A DNA stretch of 64,000 nucleotides from Mortierella sp. BCC40632 (GCA_011634665.1 WAEK01000007.1:1885001-1949000); one strand, 5' to 3'; shown: positions 26,112 to 40,006, counted from the stretch's first letter. Program-made: numbers and translations. The notes: a model not told the origin generated them from the sequence alone.

Positions 26112-27691
26112 TTCAACACACCTCGATGGCCGACTCGTCTGGGAGGCCTTTCGGGGTCTCTTTCGAGAGCACGATCCTCTCTCTTTCTCTCTTTTCTTTT
26201 TCCTTTCCTCACAATCGTTGCCTATTCGAGTTTGCGAGCCCTGGCCCTGACCCTGACTCTGGTTCTGACCCTGGTTCTGGCCCTCCTAGGACACGCGCAG
26301 CCAGGTCCAGGCCGTAAACCCTCCTCTCCCTCCCTCTTCACCCCTAGGGCGCCTAGGCATCCGTACCTGCTTTCAATTTCTATGGCTCTCGCATATTTCT
26401 CCCTCATCTGCACCTGACTCGGGTCATGCTTCCATGCTTTTTCGGCATTAGGCGCACCGATTAAGGCAACAAAACAAGTCAACCGACAAAAGGACTAGTA
26501 GATGGGTAGATGTATGTGGCCAAGGTACAAATGCTGCCAGATGCACAGGCAAACAGGAAATGAACCCAACTGTAAAATCAACAAGAGAGAGAATGATAGA
26601 GGAAAGAATGGGGAAAGAATGGGGAAAGAAAAAAAAGGGGGAGGAGGGAAGGGAGAGGGCGTAGTGGAGAAAAAAAAAAATGTGCGCTGTTGCTGACGAG
26701 AACAACCGTTGACCATAAAAAAAAAACTCATTTGATTCAAAAGTGGGTCGTGGGTTGTGGGGATGGATAGATGGTTTTGAGTTCACCTTGGAAAAGCAAA
26801 CATGCGACTCATTAAAAGAAAAAAAAAAAAAAAGCAATGGCACAAACCAGTCGCTCTTCCTTTCAATCTTGCATTCAAGCTGGATAGATCGACACTCTCC
26901 CCGCTTTTCTCCACTTTCCCCTCTCATCCCCCACTTTACTCCTCTCCTAATCTACACTTACAAGTTTGAATGTGGTTCCTGTTAGAGTAGTGTTCTCGAG
27001 CGGCCAAGTCACTTGGCGATCAAACGCGTCGAGTTGAGTCAAGTCGGGTAGAATCGGGGATGCAGTCTAGAGAGGCGAGTGTGGGGTAAGAAAGGACAAA
27101 AGGTAACCAGGATCGAGTCAGGGCGGGTATGCGCGGCTGTAGTGCAAAGACATGCGACGCATCCGGGAGTCGAGGCGGGATCAGGGCGGGGTCGGAGCAA
27201 ATGGAACCAAAGGTGGGGGCGTGCGAGAGATGAAAAAATGTTGGTCCCAGGAAGGAGTGGTAGGCGCTGAGGAGGAGGATGAGAAGGATCAGGAGAAGCG
27301 AGAGTGGGAAAGAAGTGCGACAGGGACAGATTGTGGCGGTGGTGAAAAAGAGACGGAGAAAAGGTGTCGTCGTCAGTGAAAGGTCCCTTTCCACTGCCCC
27401 AGAGGTGCTCTTAAAAGCGACTTTTTTTTTTACCCAGCGTCACCGCCAGACCCGTGGATTCACGCACCAAAGACGACGACGCCATCAGTCGCAGGCCGCG
27501 CCTGTCGCAGCGGCGATAGAACATGACCCAATGCCCGCCCGCGGTCTGAATAGTCCCGCGCGTAGTCTTGGCCAAAGAGAGCGAGTGCCCCGGCTGTGTC
27601 CACGCCTTTAGTCTCTATCGATACGAAGCCGCCATGCGACTCTGCAGCCATGTATCAGGGGGCGAGAAATGTCTCCGGTCATCTATTCTCC

Positions 27692-27698
<7 letters not shown>

Positions 27699-27757
<59 letters not shown>
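27699..27757. repeat. CT microsatellite
   Basis: About 29 CT units in the gene-free region. Confidence 0.9.
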
Positions 27758-27761
<4 letters not shown>

Positions 27762-28617
27762 GTCTGCTCGCATGAACGCACTGATGCCTGACATCCTCAA
27801 CTCGGTCCTTGTACATACTCATCTCTACTACCCGTCTCGATATCGATAGACCTTCTACCCTTGCCCCGGCCTTTGGCTCTTCTCCCGCGTGTGCATCTGT
27901 TTTCCGTCGTACATCGGGCCAGCATAAATAAAAAACACAGCGAAAGGGGTCTCCTGCTCCTGTCTTTGAAAGAGACAGTTAGAAACGGGCCACTCATCGC
28001 CGATGCATTTCGCCGTCAGTGCTCGTTGTCCTCTCTTCATCCTCTCTCTACCCATCGTCCTCCTTCCCTTGCCCCTCCGTGGCATTTGGCGGGAATCGAC
28101 CCTGGCTCCTTTCCACCAATGCCGCCGACGTGTAAAAAAAGGCGCGAGTGAGCAAAAGAGGCGATCCGAGCTTACTCTCTCATTTTTTTTTCGTGCCTCT
28201 TCTCTCTTCTACTCTCACTCCATTGACAATGGTCATCCAGACAGAGCAAGGTGGACGAATGGGCTAACACTCGCTGACGACCTGCTTGTTGGCAATGCAA
28301 GCAACTGAGAGCCAATAGGATACTGACAGGATCTCACGACCCGTTGAGTATTCTCCCGCAGGGGTGGGTACTACAGCACCGCAAGAAGGTCCGAAACAGA
28401 CAAAGCATTGCTTGACTGAAGGCGTGTGCGTTGCTACCCCGATGCTCGCGCGCACCCTGTCAGCTTTAGCCGAGTCAGTAGCCCTGGGCAGTGCGCCTAG
28501 GCTACCTGCTCTCCCCATAGGTGCCTTTCTCCTCAGCGCTTGCCAAGTCATCCGGCCCTTGTTGACAAGAGCTATGTCCAACAGCTTGCCCCGAGGAACT
28601 TGGCCATCTGTTTTCCA

Positions 28618-28621
<4 letters not shown>

Positions 28622-28690
<69 letters not shown>
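28622..28690. repeat. CT microsatellite
   Basis: About 34 CT units in the gene-free region. Confidence 0.9.
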
Positions 28691-28696
<6 letters not shown>

Positions 28697-30365
28697 CTCT
28701 CTTTTCCCCTCTTGGCCACGGACCTCACAACGTGCTGGTCCCTGTAAAGGATTGGTCCTTCTCATTATCTTTTCATTCCAATGGTTCAGTTGGGACTTCA
28801 TTCTCTTGTTAAAAAAAATCATTCATTGCGCCCTAAGTGTGGAGACAACAAACAGCCTTGTTTATGGCAGGACCTGTGTGTCCAACAACCTGTATCTAGA
28901 CTCTCGTACCTCTCCTCTTCCACACAGCTCTGGTGTCCATCCTTGAAGGAGAAAGGTGAGGAGGAACCTCACATCTAACCAGTCCTAAAAAACCTCCATA
29001 GACACGTTTCTCTTCTCCCTTTGTTTTGGTCTGATATTCAAACAGGCCCCATCCTCTGAACGTGGCAGCAGGCTATGAGGTCATCTGTTCCCAATGCCGT
29101 TCGCCACTGACTCTCTCTCTCTCTCTCTCTCTCACTTTCTCTTACTCACTCGCACACTCTCTCTGGAATCTCCTCTGTATCCTTCAAGTGTAGGGCCAAT
29201 TGGGTATTCCTTGATTGATCCGCTTTTTTTTTTTTTTTTTTTACCTTGGACAGGGTATATCGTCTTTTTTTGGACTGAGAACGACAGGACCTCCTCTCGT
29301 CTTTTTAACTCCACGGACAAATTAATAGTAATAATAATAATAATGATTGAACAGAAAAGGAGCTGAGGCAATGAACAGGGACGACCCCCACACACGCACA
29401 CACACAACAAAGTGAGTAAGAGGAAGATAGCGAAAGGAGAGTGGAGGAAGAGGTTTTTGTTTGACCCACGAGTCCGAACAGGGCAAGGAAGAAATTAATG
29501 ACGAGGGACGATTTTGAGTAAGGAGCCAAAAAAAAAAAAGCGAAATTAGAAAAGAAGGAAAGAAAGAAAAGAAAGAGAAAAGAAGGGGAAAAGAAAGAGA
29601 AAAGAAGGGGAAAAGAAAGTGAAAAGAGAAAGAAAAGAGAAAGATAGAAGAAGAAGAAGGAAAGAACAGAAACTCGGAAGAGAAAGTAAGTAAGTGAGCG
29701 AGTGAGTAGAGGAAAAGGTGAAGCCCCGATCTGATACGAGGTTTTCACCCAAAGGAATGTTACCATCCTCTTTCACCACTACAAATTAGTCTACCCCGCA
29801 TTTCGGACTGCGAGAGCCTGTCCTACTTGTTCATACAACAGCTGTTTCCTGGGTAGAGAAGAGAGAAGAAAGAAGAGAGAGAGAGAGAGAGATCGATCCA
29901 ACTCCACACGGAAGAAAGAGGACTACTTGTATCTTTTCCTCTCCCTGTCCTGGTCTTGTGAGGTGGTTCCTTTAGGTGGTCGGGTGTTCTTTCGTCGCTG
30001 TCTTCTCATTTCTCGCACCTCGTTTTAAGTCCCCAATCGCCTTTTTTTTGTCCTTCACATCCCCCCCTCTCCCCTCCATTTTTTGCTCAAAACTGGGGCC
30101 TCAAGTCGTTGGACATTGCGCCTTTCTCTCACTCGGACCACAGGATTCTTTTTGTTTGTTCCTCTTGTACAACGCTCGAATCATGACGGAAAAAACAACA
30201 ACAACCATGTGTTGGAGAATGAAGGTGGAGAACAGACGTGATGTCTGCACATGCTCAACTCTGGGGCTAAAAAAGAAAATGAAAAAAAAAAAAAGTGGGT
30301 TCTCTTTGTGTTGATCTCAATCCTCAGAATGCCGTTCTGTAGTCATACAAAAACAAAAATGCTGC

Positions 30366-30366
30366 G

Positions 30367-30404
<38 letters not shown>
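30366..30404. repeat. Homopolymer A run
   Basis: About 39 consecutive A bases; no target-site duplication or element body could be defined around it. Confidence 0.85.
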
Positions 30405-30406
<2 letters not shown>

Positions 30407-32588
30407 TAGACAACGAGATGCATGGGGAATTGCAACAGATCGACTGGAGAGAGCCAACTTGTGGGGAAGAGAGATCTCGAGCAAGTTTTTGGCAGCATCG
30501 GGGGAGAGCGAGGGAAGGGAGGAGAGAATCACTACAGCTCTAGACAGGTGATCTAAGACAAGAGGATGGCAGGAGATGGTGTTTAAAGAAGACACATGAA
30601 CCCATCCATTCGACACTAGAAAGAAAAAAAAAAAGATCCTCAAAGAGATTGATTTCTCTCTGGTCCTGTACAAATATTCCTGACTCGGGGACCTCAAGAA
30701 GAGGGGCGACGTCCGCGCCTGGCGTAGGATATGTACTACTAGAGACGTAATCGACTGAGAAAAGCATGGGAGCTTTGTTGGCAGAGCATAGCAGTATGTT
30801 CTAAACTGACTGTCCCCGATTTGCCCAAAAAAAAAAAAATCCCCCCTCCCCTGAGTATTCTATGGCCGACTTTTCACCTTTTTGCATCAAGCTTGAGTTG
30901 ACTGTTTCTCTCAAAGGCTGTCTCGACACTCTTTTGTCTGCATCGGTCAGGCGTGTGTATGATTGTGTGGGAAAAACGGCTGTTTGCAAAAGAACTGGTA
31001 ACAAATCTTTGGTTTCTCTGACTAAGAGGAGATAGAAGAAAGAAAACCTTCAACAAGAGACCAATGGGCCATGTCGGTGCACCCTGCAGTTTCACCTGAA
31101 AAAAAAAAATCTGGCCAGAGTAACCCCGTCGTCCAAAAAAGATCGGTTCTTCTTACTACCCAACGCCCAATGGCCTCCTTCACAGCTGTTGTGGCCTCAT
31201 ATTCAGCGGGTCCACGGAGAGAGATAACAAAGAGAGGGAAAGAGAAGAGAGCTCGGACTTTTTGAGTACACGACTGAATAGGATATGAGAGGAAGAACAC
31301 ATTTGAGAGCAGTGGGCCAATGTGTACAACACAAAGAAGTCCAATCCCACAACCTTGTTTTTTTTTTTTTTTTTTTCTTTTCGTTTGCTATTCGAACTCA
31401 GGTACCGCCTGAGGCTTCCTTAAATGGTCTTCCCCGCTTTTTTTTTATTTTATTTTTTATTCTATTCCCTTTTCTTCTCTCACAAAGGCCAATTAGGCTT
31501 ACATCGGGGGAGAAAGAGGGCGCCCTTTCAATTTCTTCCGCCAAAGTCTTGGTTACGCGAGCAAGCCTCATGACAAACGGGATCTTGAGAGGAGGCGCGC
31601 AGACTCTTTATCTCTTTCTTGGAGAGAGACGAAGAAAAGAATGAGAAAGAGAGAGCGTAGACTAGAGTGAAAGTACACACAACAAGCAAGGATCCGTCCA
31701 TCGTGATCTTCATTCTCCGAAGTACCAAAAAAAAAAACTGATCGGTATGTAGGCTTGGGCCGCTAGCCTGCCAAAAGCTCTATCGATTGCTCTCCCCGCG
31801 CTCAACCTCTTCTCGGTTCAACTCTCACTCATTCAATTCTCCACCCTCCATCCCGATCATCAGACCTGGTTCCCTCCACAGAGTTTGCAACGATCAACCT
31901 ATCTCTTTTCTCTCCCTTTCCTCTCTCTTCCCAAGAGCTTGATTTCTTAAAAATCAAGTATCTCTGATAATGTGTAACTTCCGGGAGTTATTTGGCGGAG
32001 TCATTCTCCAATACTTGGGGCCACCAATCGTGGCTTCACGGTGTTTACCACATCCTTTTCTTTTCGCAAGTCGTACAACCCGACTTTTAATTCCTGTGAG
32101 CGGCCCGATCAGGTCGAGAGATGGAAGAACTAGGAACCTTATATTGATGAGCCAAGGGAAGTTTTCGGAGCCCCCCCTCCCCTTTCAATACATGAGAAAA
32201 GGACAAAAAGAAAAAAAGAAGCAAAAAGCGGGCTATTTTGTTCACCTGTTTGACTATATCCCCCGGAAGAAAGAAAGAAGAAGAAAGTCAGAATGGTAAC
32301 CCTCTAAAGTCGGGGAACTCTGTGCTCTTCTTCCAAAATAGCCACTGTAAAAAGAAAAGAAAAGAAAAGAAAAGAAAAGAAAAGAAAAAAGTAGAGACTC
32401 AGTTCTCTTCATATACTCTCTCATCTTCTCACTATTCTTCTATTCTTTCTAATTGATGTAAGAAAAGATATAGTCGAATAATCTATCGAACAACAAAAAA
32501 TAAAATAAAATAAAATAAAAAAAATACTCTCCTACCAGCTTTTCTCTCCTCTTTCAATTAATCAAATAGTCAAATATTAGGACTTTAA

Positions 32589-34740
32589 TCACACCCGGAA
32601 CTCTTGTTCCACAGTCTTGTAGATCTTGTTGCTCGACTTGCTTACCACACGCCTCGTTAGGTTATTATTGTGGGCGGATCCTCGGTCTGCAGTGGCTCCA
32701 GTCCCTACTCCTTCCTCTTCTTCATTTCCATTCCCTTGCTCAGACATCAATGGCCTACCCAATTCGTCCTCAGCATTACTATCCTGCCGGCTACGAATAG
32801 GAAATGAAATAGTAGTGTATCGTTCATTGTTCTTGTTGGGTCCTTGACGCTCAGATGACTGTTGTTGACATTGTTTCTTAGAACAATTGGTCTTGCATCC
32901 ACAAGCCCGGTTGCGTTGAGCCAACCAGATGCCGATCCACGTGGCTAGGGCAGGGAAGATGTAATGCTCCGAAATCAGGGACACCACAAGATGCAATCCT
33001 GCCATGACTAGGATCAACACTCGGAAACCAAATGGAAGATCGAGCAGCTGCATAAATGTCGAAAGCCAGTTGGGAGGGAATAGAACCATTACTGCACAAA
33101 TCGCGACTAGCCCGACTATGATCGTAACAAACGGACCTAAGACAAATTAAAAGAGGGGCGAGAAAAAAAAATATGTATATAGCCAATTCAAGTACTTGCA
33201 GGTTAGTGTCCCATCTTTTTGAAACATTACGAGAGTTTCCGGTAGACCAGCTGGACTGAAACCATCCAAGTATCTAGCCAAAGATACAAACGCGCGTAGT
33301 CGTATGCATGGGCCATGATCGACGTCCCAAAAAAAGTAGTGAGCACGTCCAACAAGCTCACTTGGGAAGAAAAAGAAAACAAGAAGGTTGGATTCCACCA
33401 GATGGGGAAACGACCGACCAAACACTCCTACATTCTGTGCCTGAAGTCTCTTTTGTTTCTTTCTTTTCTTAATCCCGAGACATTCCAGCATGGCACTTTC
33501 ACTTTGCTCTCATTTTCCAAAAAAAAGTGTAACAAGCATAGGTGCAGGAAGGAAGGAAGAAAAAAAAAGTGGATCAAAACAAACAAACAAATCACACAGA
33601 GCAAGAGCACAACTTACGGTTTGAAGACATGGGTTTGCGATAAGGTGGTCCAACGCTAAACACAATCGCAACCAACAGATACTGGAATACGGACAACAAA
33701 AACAAACTCGTGTTCTCAAAGTTCTCAATGTTCTTTCCACCTCGTTCATACTTGGGAGGTTGATACCATGGCTGATGTCGGACTAGCCAGAACATACTCG
33801 CCTGGAAACAGAACTGAATTACAATTTGACCAAGCATGGACGTCAACACCTTCTTGGATACTAATTTGGCCGTAGGTCGCTTGGGACTGAGCATAGGGAA
33901 AGCTTCTGTTCGACCCATAAACACAGCGATCGGTAAGATCAACGCCAAGTCAATAAATAGAAACTGGAAATCACCAAGCGTCGATGCAAAGACGTAGAGA
34001 AAGCTGACGGTCGTAAACTGGATAATGCTGTACAGAGCCATGTACTTGAAACAGCTGAAACTCGTCACCAACGCAGCGCGGCCCTCACTATTATCATTCA
34101 AAGAAGAGGAAGAAGAGAGTGGGGATGGGAGGGATTCACGCCTCATAGTTAGATAGAGATGCTCCAAGTTTGATCCGCACTGTTAGGTAGTACCTAACGC
34201 AAAAGAAAGAGAGATTGGCCAGGGAGAGGCTTACCGAATCACACTGACAACACACTCAATGTCGTTCGAGCGGCTCGTGAAAGGGGCCGCTACTGAGGCC
34301 TCGGCTTCACTCAAGCTGATTCCGACGTCCGCTGCCTTCAACGCGCCACAGTCATTTGCACCATCACCACAAAAGCCGACACAATACCCAATTGATTGCA
34401 ATAACTCGACTAGTTCATGCTTCTCGTCTGGTGACATCCGAGCAAAGATCTGACCCTTCACCAGCATTCTGTTTAGGGTCTCTGTCGGAGCAAAGTCAAC
34501 CATCCATCGAAAGCAATCGCCTGTGACCGCAAGTTCATAGTCATGCATCAGATGGGTAAACTGTGGGAAAGCGAGCGCCCTGCCAGCATTGCCCTCGTCC
34601 TCATCGTCGTGGTTGTCCAGTGTAGCCACTCGCTAAGAGAGAGGAGTTCAAAAAGACAAGAATAAATCAGCAATGTGGTTTAGTCTCACATTTCAGATCA
34701 AGGTTCAGGGGAAGGGGGAGGAGGACATCAGTGCAGACCC

Positions 34741-34772
<32 letters not shown>

Positions 34773-37700
34773 TCCTTTCTCTCCTACATACTTTGAGTGT
34801 GACCGAGTCCAATGTCCTGCAGTCATCATCAATGCTCTCCCAAACAATCTCTGAATCCTCTGTCAAAGCGTTGCCTGACACAAATCTTGGTGCATAGACC
34901 TCCCGAGACTTTTCGATCAAACCACACTCTCTCGAGACACTGATCGCCGTGAGCACATTATCGCCTGTACACATCACTTGACGAATCTGTGCGTTCGAAA
35001 GTGTGGCAATGATGGAAGCTGTCGTAGGCTTGAGCTTGTTCTCAAAGACAATGAATCCAAGAAATGTTAGCTCAGATTCGGCCTGTTCTCGCTTGAGGCG
35101 TTGAGCTCGTAGGAGGTTGAGTGTCGGGATGGATTTTGTTGCGCAGGCAATCACTCGGTAACCATGGTGAGTATAATAGGAGAGCTGTTCTGAATAGTCC
35201 TGTGGAAGTGACTCCTTGCGACAAATGTCTGTCATCACCTCGGGTGCTCCCTTCACATAGACCTCCATTCCTGAGCCATTGAGTTTCTTGACAATTACAC
35301 TCATCCTCCGAAGTGCAGAAGCAAACTCGAAACAGCGAATAATTCCAAGCTCCAAAAAGGAGTCCTATGATGAACCAAAATGCCCATAGATAGCAGTTAG
35401 CACAGGAAAAAAAAGAAAGTAGCTTGGATGGTTTCTATTGCGCTAGTTACACCTTTCCGAATCACAACTTACAGAATCACTCGAGTTGCGCAGAGTTTGG
35501 TTGGCAATCATTTGTTCAAGACTAAACAGCTTTCCTCCAGGAGGTCGGACGACAGTCGAGACAATCCCTCCGGAGCTCTTTCCCATGGAGCCAGAGGTAG
35601 ACCCCTCCACAGTTGAAGTCCTCGCGCCAAGACCTCCTTCTTCAAGTATCCATTGAGTATACTCAAACATCTTAAGATCCAGTGGATCTCCAATCAGTTC
35701 ACCGCCCACAGACTTGACCGAATGACAGGTTGCCATGGCATAAAGCATTGGCGTACACTTGTCATGAACTGAGTCACGATCCTTTTGCAAGTCCTCTACG
35801 CGATTAAAGAGACTGCCAAAACGACGTGTCTCATCATCAGCACATTGGACACCAAGGACATCCAACCCTTCTTCAGTCAGAGTTCCTGTCTTGTCAAAAC
35901 ACATGCAGTTGATTTTTCCTCCAACATTGACTCTTGTTGGACTGATACAGAATATATTCAGTCGCTTCAACCGAGCAATGGCAAAACTAGTGCCAATGGA
36001 CATGGTCGCCGGTAGTGCTGGCGGGACGACGATGGTGACAAGATCCAGTGCTTTGACAACCATTTTGTGGAGCGGCACTTCTAGACGGATAAAGTTGATT
36101 GTCGAGACCAGGAACCCTCCAAAGGCAATGCAACCGAGGATACCAATGAACCGAAAAGAGTCCCGATAAAAGGCAAAGTCGTTGGGTTTAGGAAACAGAA
36201 TCGATCGAATCAGTGTTCCCTTGGTTGTATTGAACCCTGTTCGGACAACCATGGCCAATCCGCGTGGGGTTTGATCCAAATCTCGTCCCGCATGGACATC
36301 GCGTGCGCTAGTCTTTTTTTGAGGTCCAGAGTTGACAACTCCAGGGCGAGCTCGGATGATCTTTGTTCCTGAAAAGAGAAAGTGGCGTGCAAGGTCCGAA
36401 GGAATGTTGGCCATGGAAAGGTCCATTTGATGAAGGGCCTTGTCTGTCACTGGGACCTTGGATACTGGGACTGATTCTCCTGTCAGCATACTCTCGTTGA
36501 CAATACAATCGCCCGTGAGTAGGACTGCATCGCAGGGGAAGATAGAGAGCTCCGAATCAGTGACTTCAAATACATCCCCGGGAGCCAGCTCTTCCGAGTC
36601 AACATAGCGCCCTAAAATAGCATTCAACAATTGTTCGAATGAGTTATTATTAGCGATCCAAGGGGGGTCAGGGCGTTGGCAGTGCGGTTTGTGTGACCGT
36701 TGGACGCGGACGTACATCTTCCTGATCTGTACACGTTCGTTGTGCATGTAAACTTGGACATGTCACGCATCCGTCGCATCGTCTTTTTGGTCTCGATAAG
36801 TTCCGTGACCACTGATACCGTCGAGATCACAAAGATACAGGCAGCATAGTAATAGTAATCATCCACAAACCAAAGAATCATTGAAAAGACCTGGAAAATA
36901 TAGAACGGATGAAGAATCTCCTGAACAAGCAGCTGACCGACTGTTTTTTCCTTTACGTCAATCACGTTCGAACCAAAGACCATATGTCGTTCCTGATGTG
37001 TTCCTCGGTCAATTCCTCGTTTACAGCTCGTCACACTGGTCCAGTCAGGGTCCTTCCATCGAGAATTTTGCATAAAGATTCTTGGGGCTGGATTATAAAT
37101 AAAGCGGATATACTGAAAGTCAAAATATCTCATATCCTGCAATGTTCCCAATGACTACACCATCAAGTGCCAGGGTCAACGAGTACGAGGGCATACGTAT
37201 CAGTCTGAAGGCCTTAATATATACATAAGAATGGTAGCGTTCTCTCAAGTTGCAGTCCATCGAAGTAAGAGACCTACCAGCCCAGGCCCGTCTCCATCGT
37301 CATGATCGTTGTCTGGAGTAACGATCTGGTCAGGGCCAAAGATGGACTCGATTGGTCCACCGTAGTACTTGGAAAAGACTGTCTCCGTGGCGTACTGGCC
37401 CCATTCGTTCTATATCGCCGATAATGTAGCGCATAACAATGTCGTCAACCTCTCTAGTTTGACGCGCTTCCGTATGCGCCTTTTGTAGCCAAGTGTGGTT
37501 CCATGCCGAATGGATGATCCTCAAAAAAAAAAAAAAGTGGCTGTCTCAAAGTAATCAAATGATCATGTTCGGCAGGCAGAAAGGCGGATCAAAGTTAGGG
37601 CCCTTACCACAATGACGATCACTTCTGCCTGCCCAAGCTCACACTTCTTGGCGACAAATCTCATGTACCTCTCGGGCATCCATCGTCCCAACAAGAAGAT

Positions 37701-38520
37701 GATTCCACCACTCAGGATGCATGAAAGGTAATAGAGATAGAGCCGCAGTTGGATGAAGCGATATCCTGTAAAGGTCAGTGTTACGTCCTCCTCCTCGAGA
37801 TGGACATGTTGGACACAATGGTCGTCCCAACGAGAATCGCCTATTGGTCCCAGTCAAAAAAAGAAGATATAGCCGTCCGTGGTAGGCGCAAAAGTATTAG
37901 TGCTTCATGCGATCCAAATAGGGACTCCATTGGGTCCATTCCTTCGTTCCACCTGAGAAGGTAGAGACGGCAACTCTGTTCTTCTTTGGGCTCACAGTCT
38001 CCATGTCACACTCCTCCACCCCTGATGACTCGAAGAACACAACTCAAAAGAAGAAGAAAAAAAAAGGGCCAGGGGTATGTCGATATTCTGTTTGGATGGC
38101 TTTGCACATACCATCTCCGGAGCGGCCAAGGAGTCTTTTGGAGGGAGACTGGACACCCCTTCCAGACCGCGTCGGCCCATCGAGAAGACTCAGCTCATCC
38201 TCCGCCATATCCTCATCTTCGTCCTCGTGCTCATCCCCATCTTCATCCCTGTCTCCGTCATCGCGAAAGCTCAAGAAGCTGCTCACATGCGAAGAGTAAC
38301 TGCTAGAGCGGAGCCGTTGCGATGTCGAAGGGAACTTGGATGACGACGCTCGAGCCGCGATGGCGACCGAGGTTGTCTCGGTCGTCATGGAAGGGTAGAC
38401 CGACTGCGACGGGCGCAGTGGTGGATTCGTAGGGTCTATAAATTCGACATGATGATCATCCGGGCTGCCGGTGTTGCTGGTAGAGAGAGGATCAGGCGTG
38501 GTCGAGGGGTGGTTGACCAT
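32589..38520 (-). CDS. P5B-type cation/polyamine-transporting ATPase (ATP13A2/Ypk9-like)
   Basis: Ten exons, all in phase: 38520-38112, 38021-37953, 37840-37608, 37409-37278, 37136-36716, 36611-35473, 35364-34792, 34632-34235, 34087-33618 and 33136-32589; 1463 residues. The N-terminus is Ser rich with an acidic block (about 90-110). [14 protein letters not shown] then a hydrophobic pair match the P5B N-terminal insertion. The A domain has LTGES (about 464-468), the membrane motif is PPALP (about 618-622, P5B rather than the P5A PPELP), the phosphorylated Asp is in [10 protein letters not shown] (about 661), and the hinge is [14 protein letters not shown] (about 1081). [19 protein letters not shown] opens the C-terminal membrane bundle, which ends in a Cys-rich and polar tail. 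Family members sit in vacuole/lysosome membranes and export polyamines or protect from metals; substrate here is inferred. An A run of about 30 lies in the intron 34633-34791. Confidence 0.94.
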
Positions 38521-38669
38521 TAAACAGCAGGCGTTGCTTCCAGAGTAGCTGGGGGGTCGTCTTTCTCGTGGGAAGGGGGTGGGAGGTGAAGGGAAGGGCG
38601 AGTCCTTTCGAGCTGGCGGATCTACAGAGGAGAATGGATGGGGCGATGGATGGAGGATGATGGAAGAGA

Positions 38670-38755
<86 letters not shown>

Positions 38756-39279
38756 AAAGAAAGGAAGGAAGGGTAGGAGAAGAGCTAAAACAACAAAAAA
38801 AAAAAAAAAAAAGTCTCCCTTGCTTTACTACTACTGACCTGGTCACCAGCCAACTTTGTGTGGTCAACATTGTCCTTCTCTCCCTTCACACATTCGTCCT
38901 AGGGGCCGTATTGTCCCGAGAGAGAGAGAGAGTAGTAGTAGTAGCCATCAAGCAAGTCCTCGCCTTTCGTTCTGGCCCCCTTGTGGAAGAAGAGGAAGAG
39001 AAAAAGAGCCTATCCTGGGACACCGTTGCTGCAAGGCCAGTGTCTCTCTCTCTCTCTCTCTATTTCAGTCGCTCCCTGATATGCGGTTCTTGGGCCAAGC
39101 ACTGTTTGTGGACCGTGTCTGGCCTTCTTGACCCGACGTCTGCATGGTCTGCTGTGGTCCAGTGTCACGTGCAAGGAGAGTTCGTCGTTGTCAATCCCAA
39201 TCCCAATCAGCCGCTCCGCCAATCTCTGTTGTAAATCTCTCTGCCAAATCCATCTCCATCCTCTGCGCCGCCTCGGATC
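38521..39279. promoter_or_regulatory. Shared divergent promoter region of P5B ATPase and Tra2-like gene
   Basis: The two start codons face away from each other 759 bp apart. The region carries a GA microsatellite on the P5B side (38680-38754, CT in the P5B sense strand), an A run at 38798-38812, and CT repeats nearer the Tra2 gene. No TATA element is evident. Confidence 0.5.
38680..38754. repeat. GA microsatellite upstream of the P5B gene
   Basis: About 35 GA units with one AA interruption near 38740, ending some 160 bp upstream of the P5B start codon. Confidence 0.9.
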
Positions 39280-39974
39280 ATGAGTGAACAGACATACACG
39301 GAATCAGAGCACCGTGGACGTGAGGGTAGTCCCTCTAGCTCCCGCTCCCGCTCCCCCCGCCCACGCAGCCGCTCGCCCGCACGCCCAAGGTTCGTCTCCA
39401 TCGCCTCATCATCACCATTAGCATTTGGCTGTTCTTGGCCTACATTGCATCAACTAGTCAGGCTCCACTTTTCTTTTTACTTTTTTTCTTTTTTTTTTTC
39501 TGCTGCCATCAACACTTCCTCATCCACCCTTTTCTGCTTTCCATTTCACGCCTCTTCTTGTTTCGATTGCCATATTGCCGGCAATGGTTTTTTTTATTTC
39601 TATTTTTTCTGTTTTTGTTCTTTTATTATTTTTTTCTCCTCGAGCGTCTGGTGTCATGGGCGCAACAATCAGATCGCGCAGCCTTCGATCATCCACCGAC
39701 GAATGTCTCCGCTCGCAGAGAGAGAAAAAGAAAAAAGAGAGAGAAAAGAGAAAAGAGGAGAGAAAAGCAATGATAAAGAACCGCAATGTAACCAACTCCA
39801 CTCCCCCTCGCCTCGTCCCAACTCTTACAGCACCGGCAACGACAACGACGAGAGTGTCAACCCAGGCAACAACCTCTTTGTGAACGGCCTCTCCTCCAAG
39901 ACCGAAACCAACGACCTCGAGGATCTGTTTGGCAAATACGGCAAGGTAACGATCATCATCACTGACACGAACAA

Positions 39975-40006
<32 letters not shown>

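Larger units (their letters stand above)
25107..32588. other. 7.5-kb region with no supportable gene
   Basis: No frame here shows a recognisable domain or links to another through good splice sites. It carries CT microsatellites (26046-26108, 27699-27757, 28622-28690, 29111-29133), A/T runs including A at 30366-30404, a degenerate CCCTGA/GGTTCT repeat at about 26228-26285, GAAAAG pentamers at 29560-29640 and 32349-32389, and AAAAT pentamers at 32496-32520. The part 27400-28600 is more GC-rich and less repetitive than the rest. The region should include the RhoGEF promoter near 25107 and the P5B 3' end near 32588. Untranslated RNAs or a very diverged gene are possible. Confidence 0.5.

Noticed and set aside
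26222..26310. Degenerate hexamer repeat resembling telomeric DNA
   Set aside because: The units vary between CCCTGA, GGTTCT and CCTGGT and do not form a TTAGGG-type array; it is a local degenerate repeat.
28264..28728. 154-codon minus frame in the gene-free region
   Set aside because: Its first third is a GA repeat; the remainder has mixed composition but no recognisable motif or splice partner, so it was not called.
30317..30767. Minus-strand frames with some ordinary composition
   Set aside because: Short, interrupted by an A run, no domain and no consistent exon chain.
31389..31404. 16-base match ATTCGAACTCAGGTAC shared with 49331-49346, resembling a tRNA B box
   Set aside because: No A box, acceptor stem or cloverleaf could be found at either place, and a 16-base match is not surprising in 64 kb.
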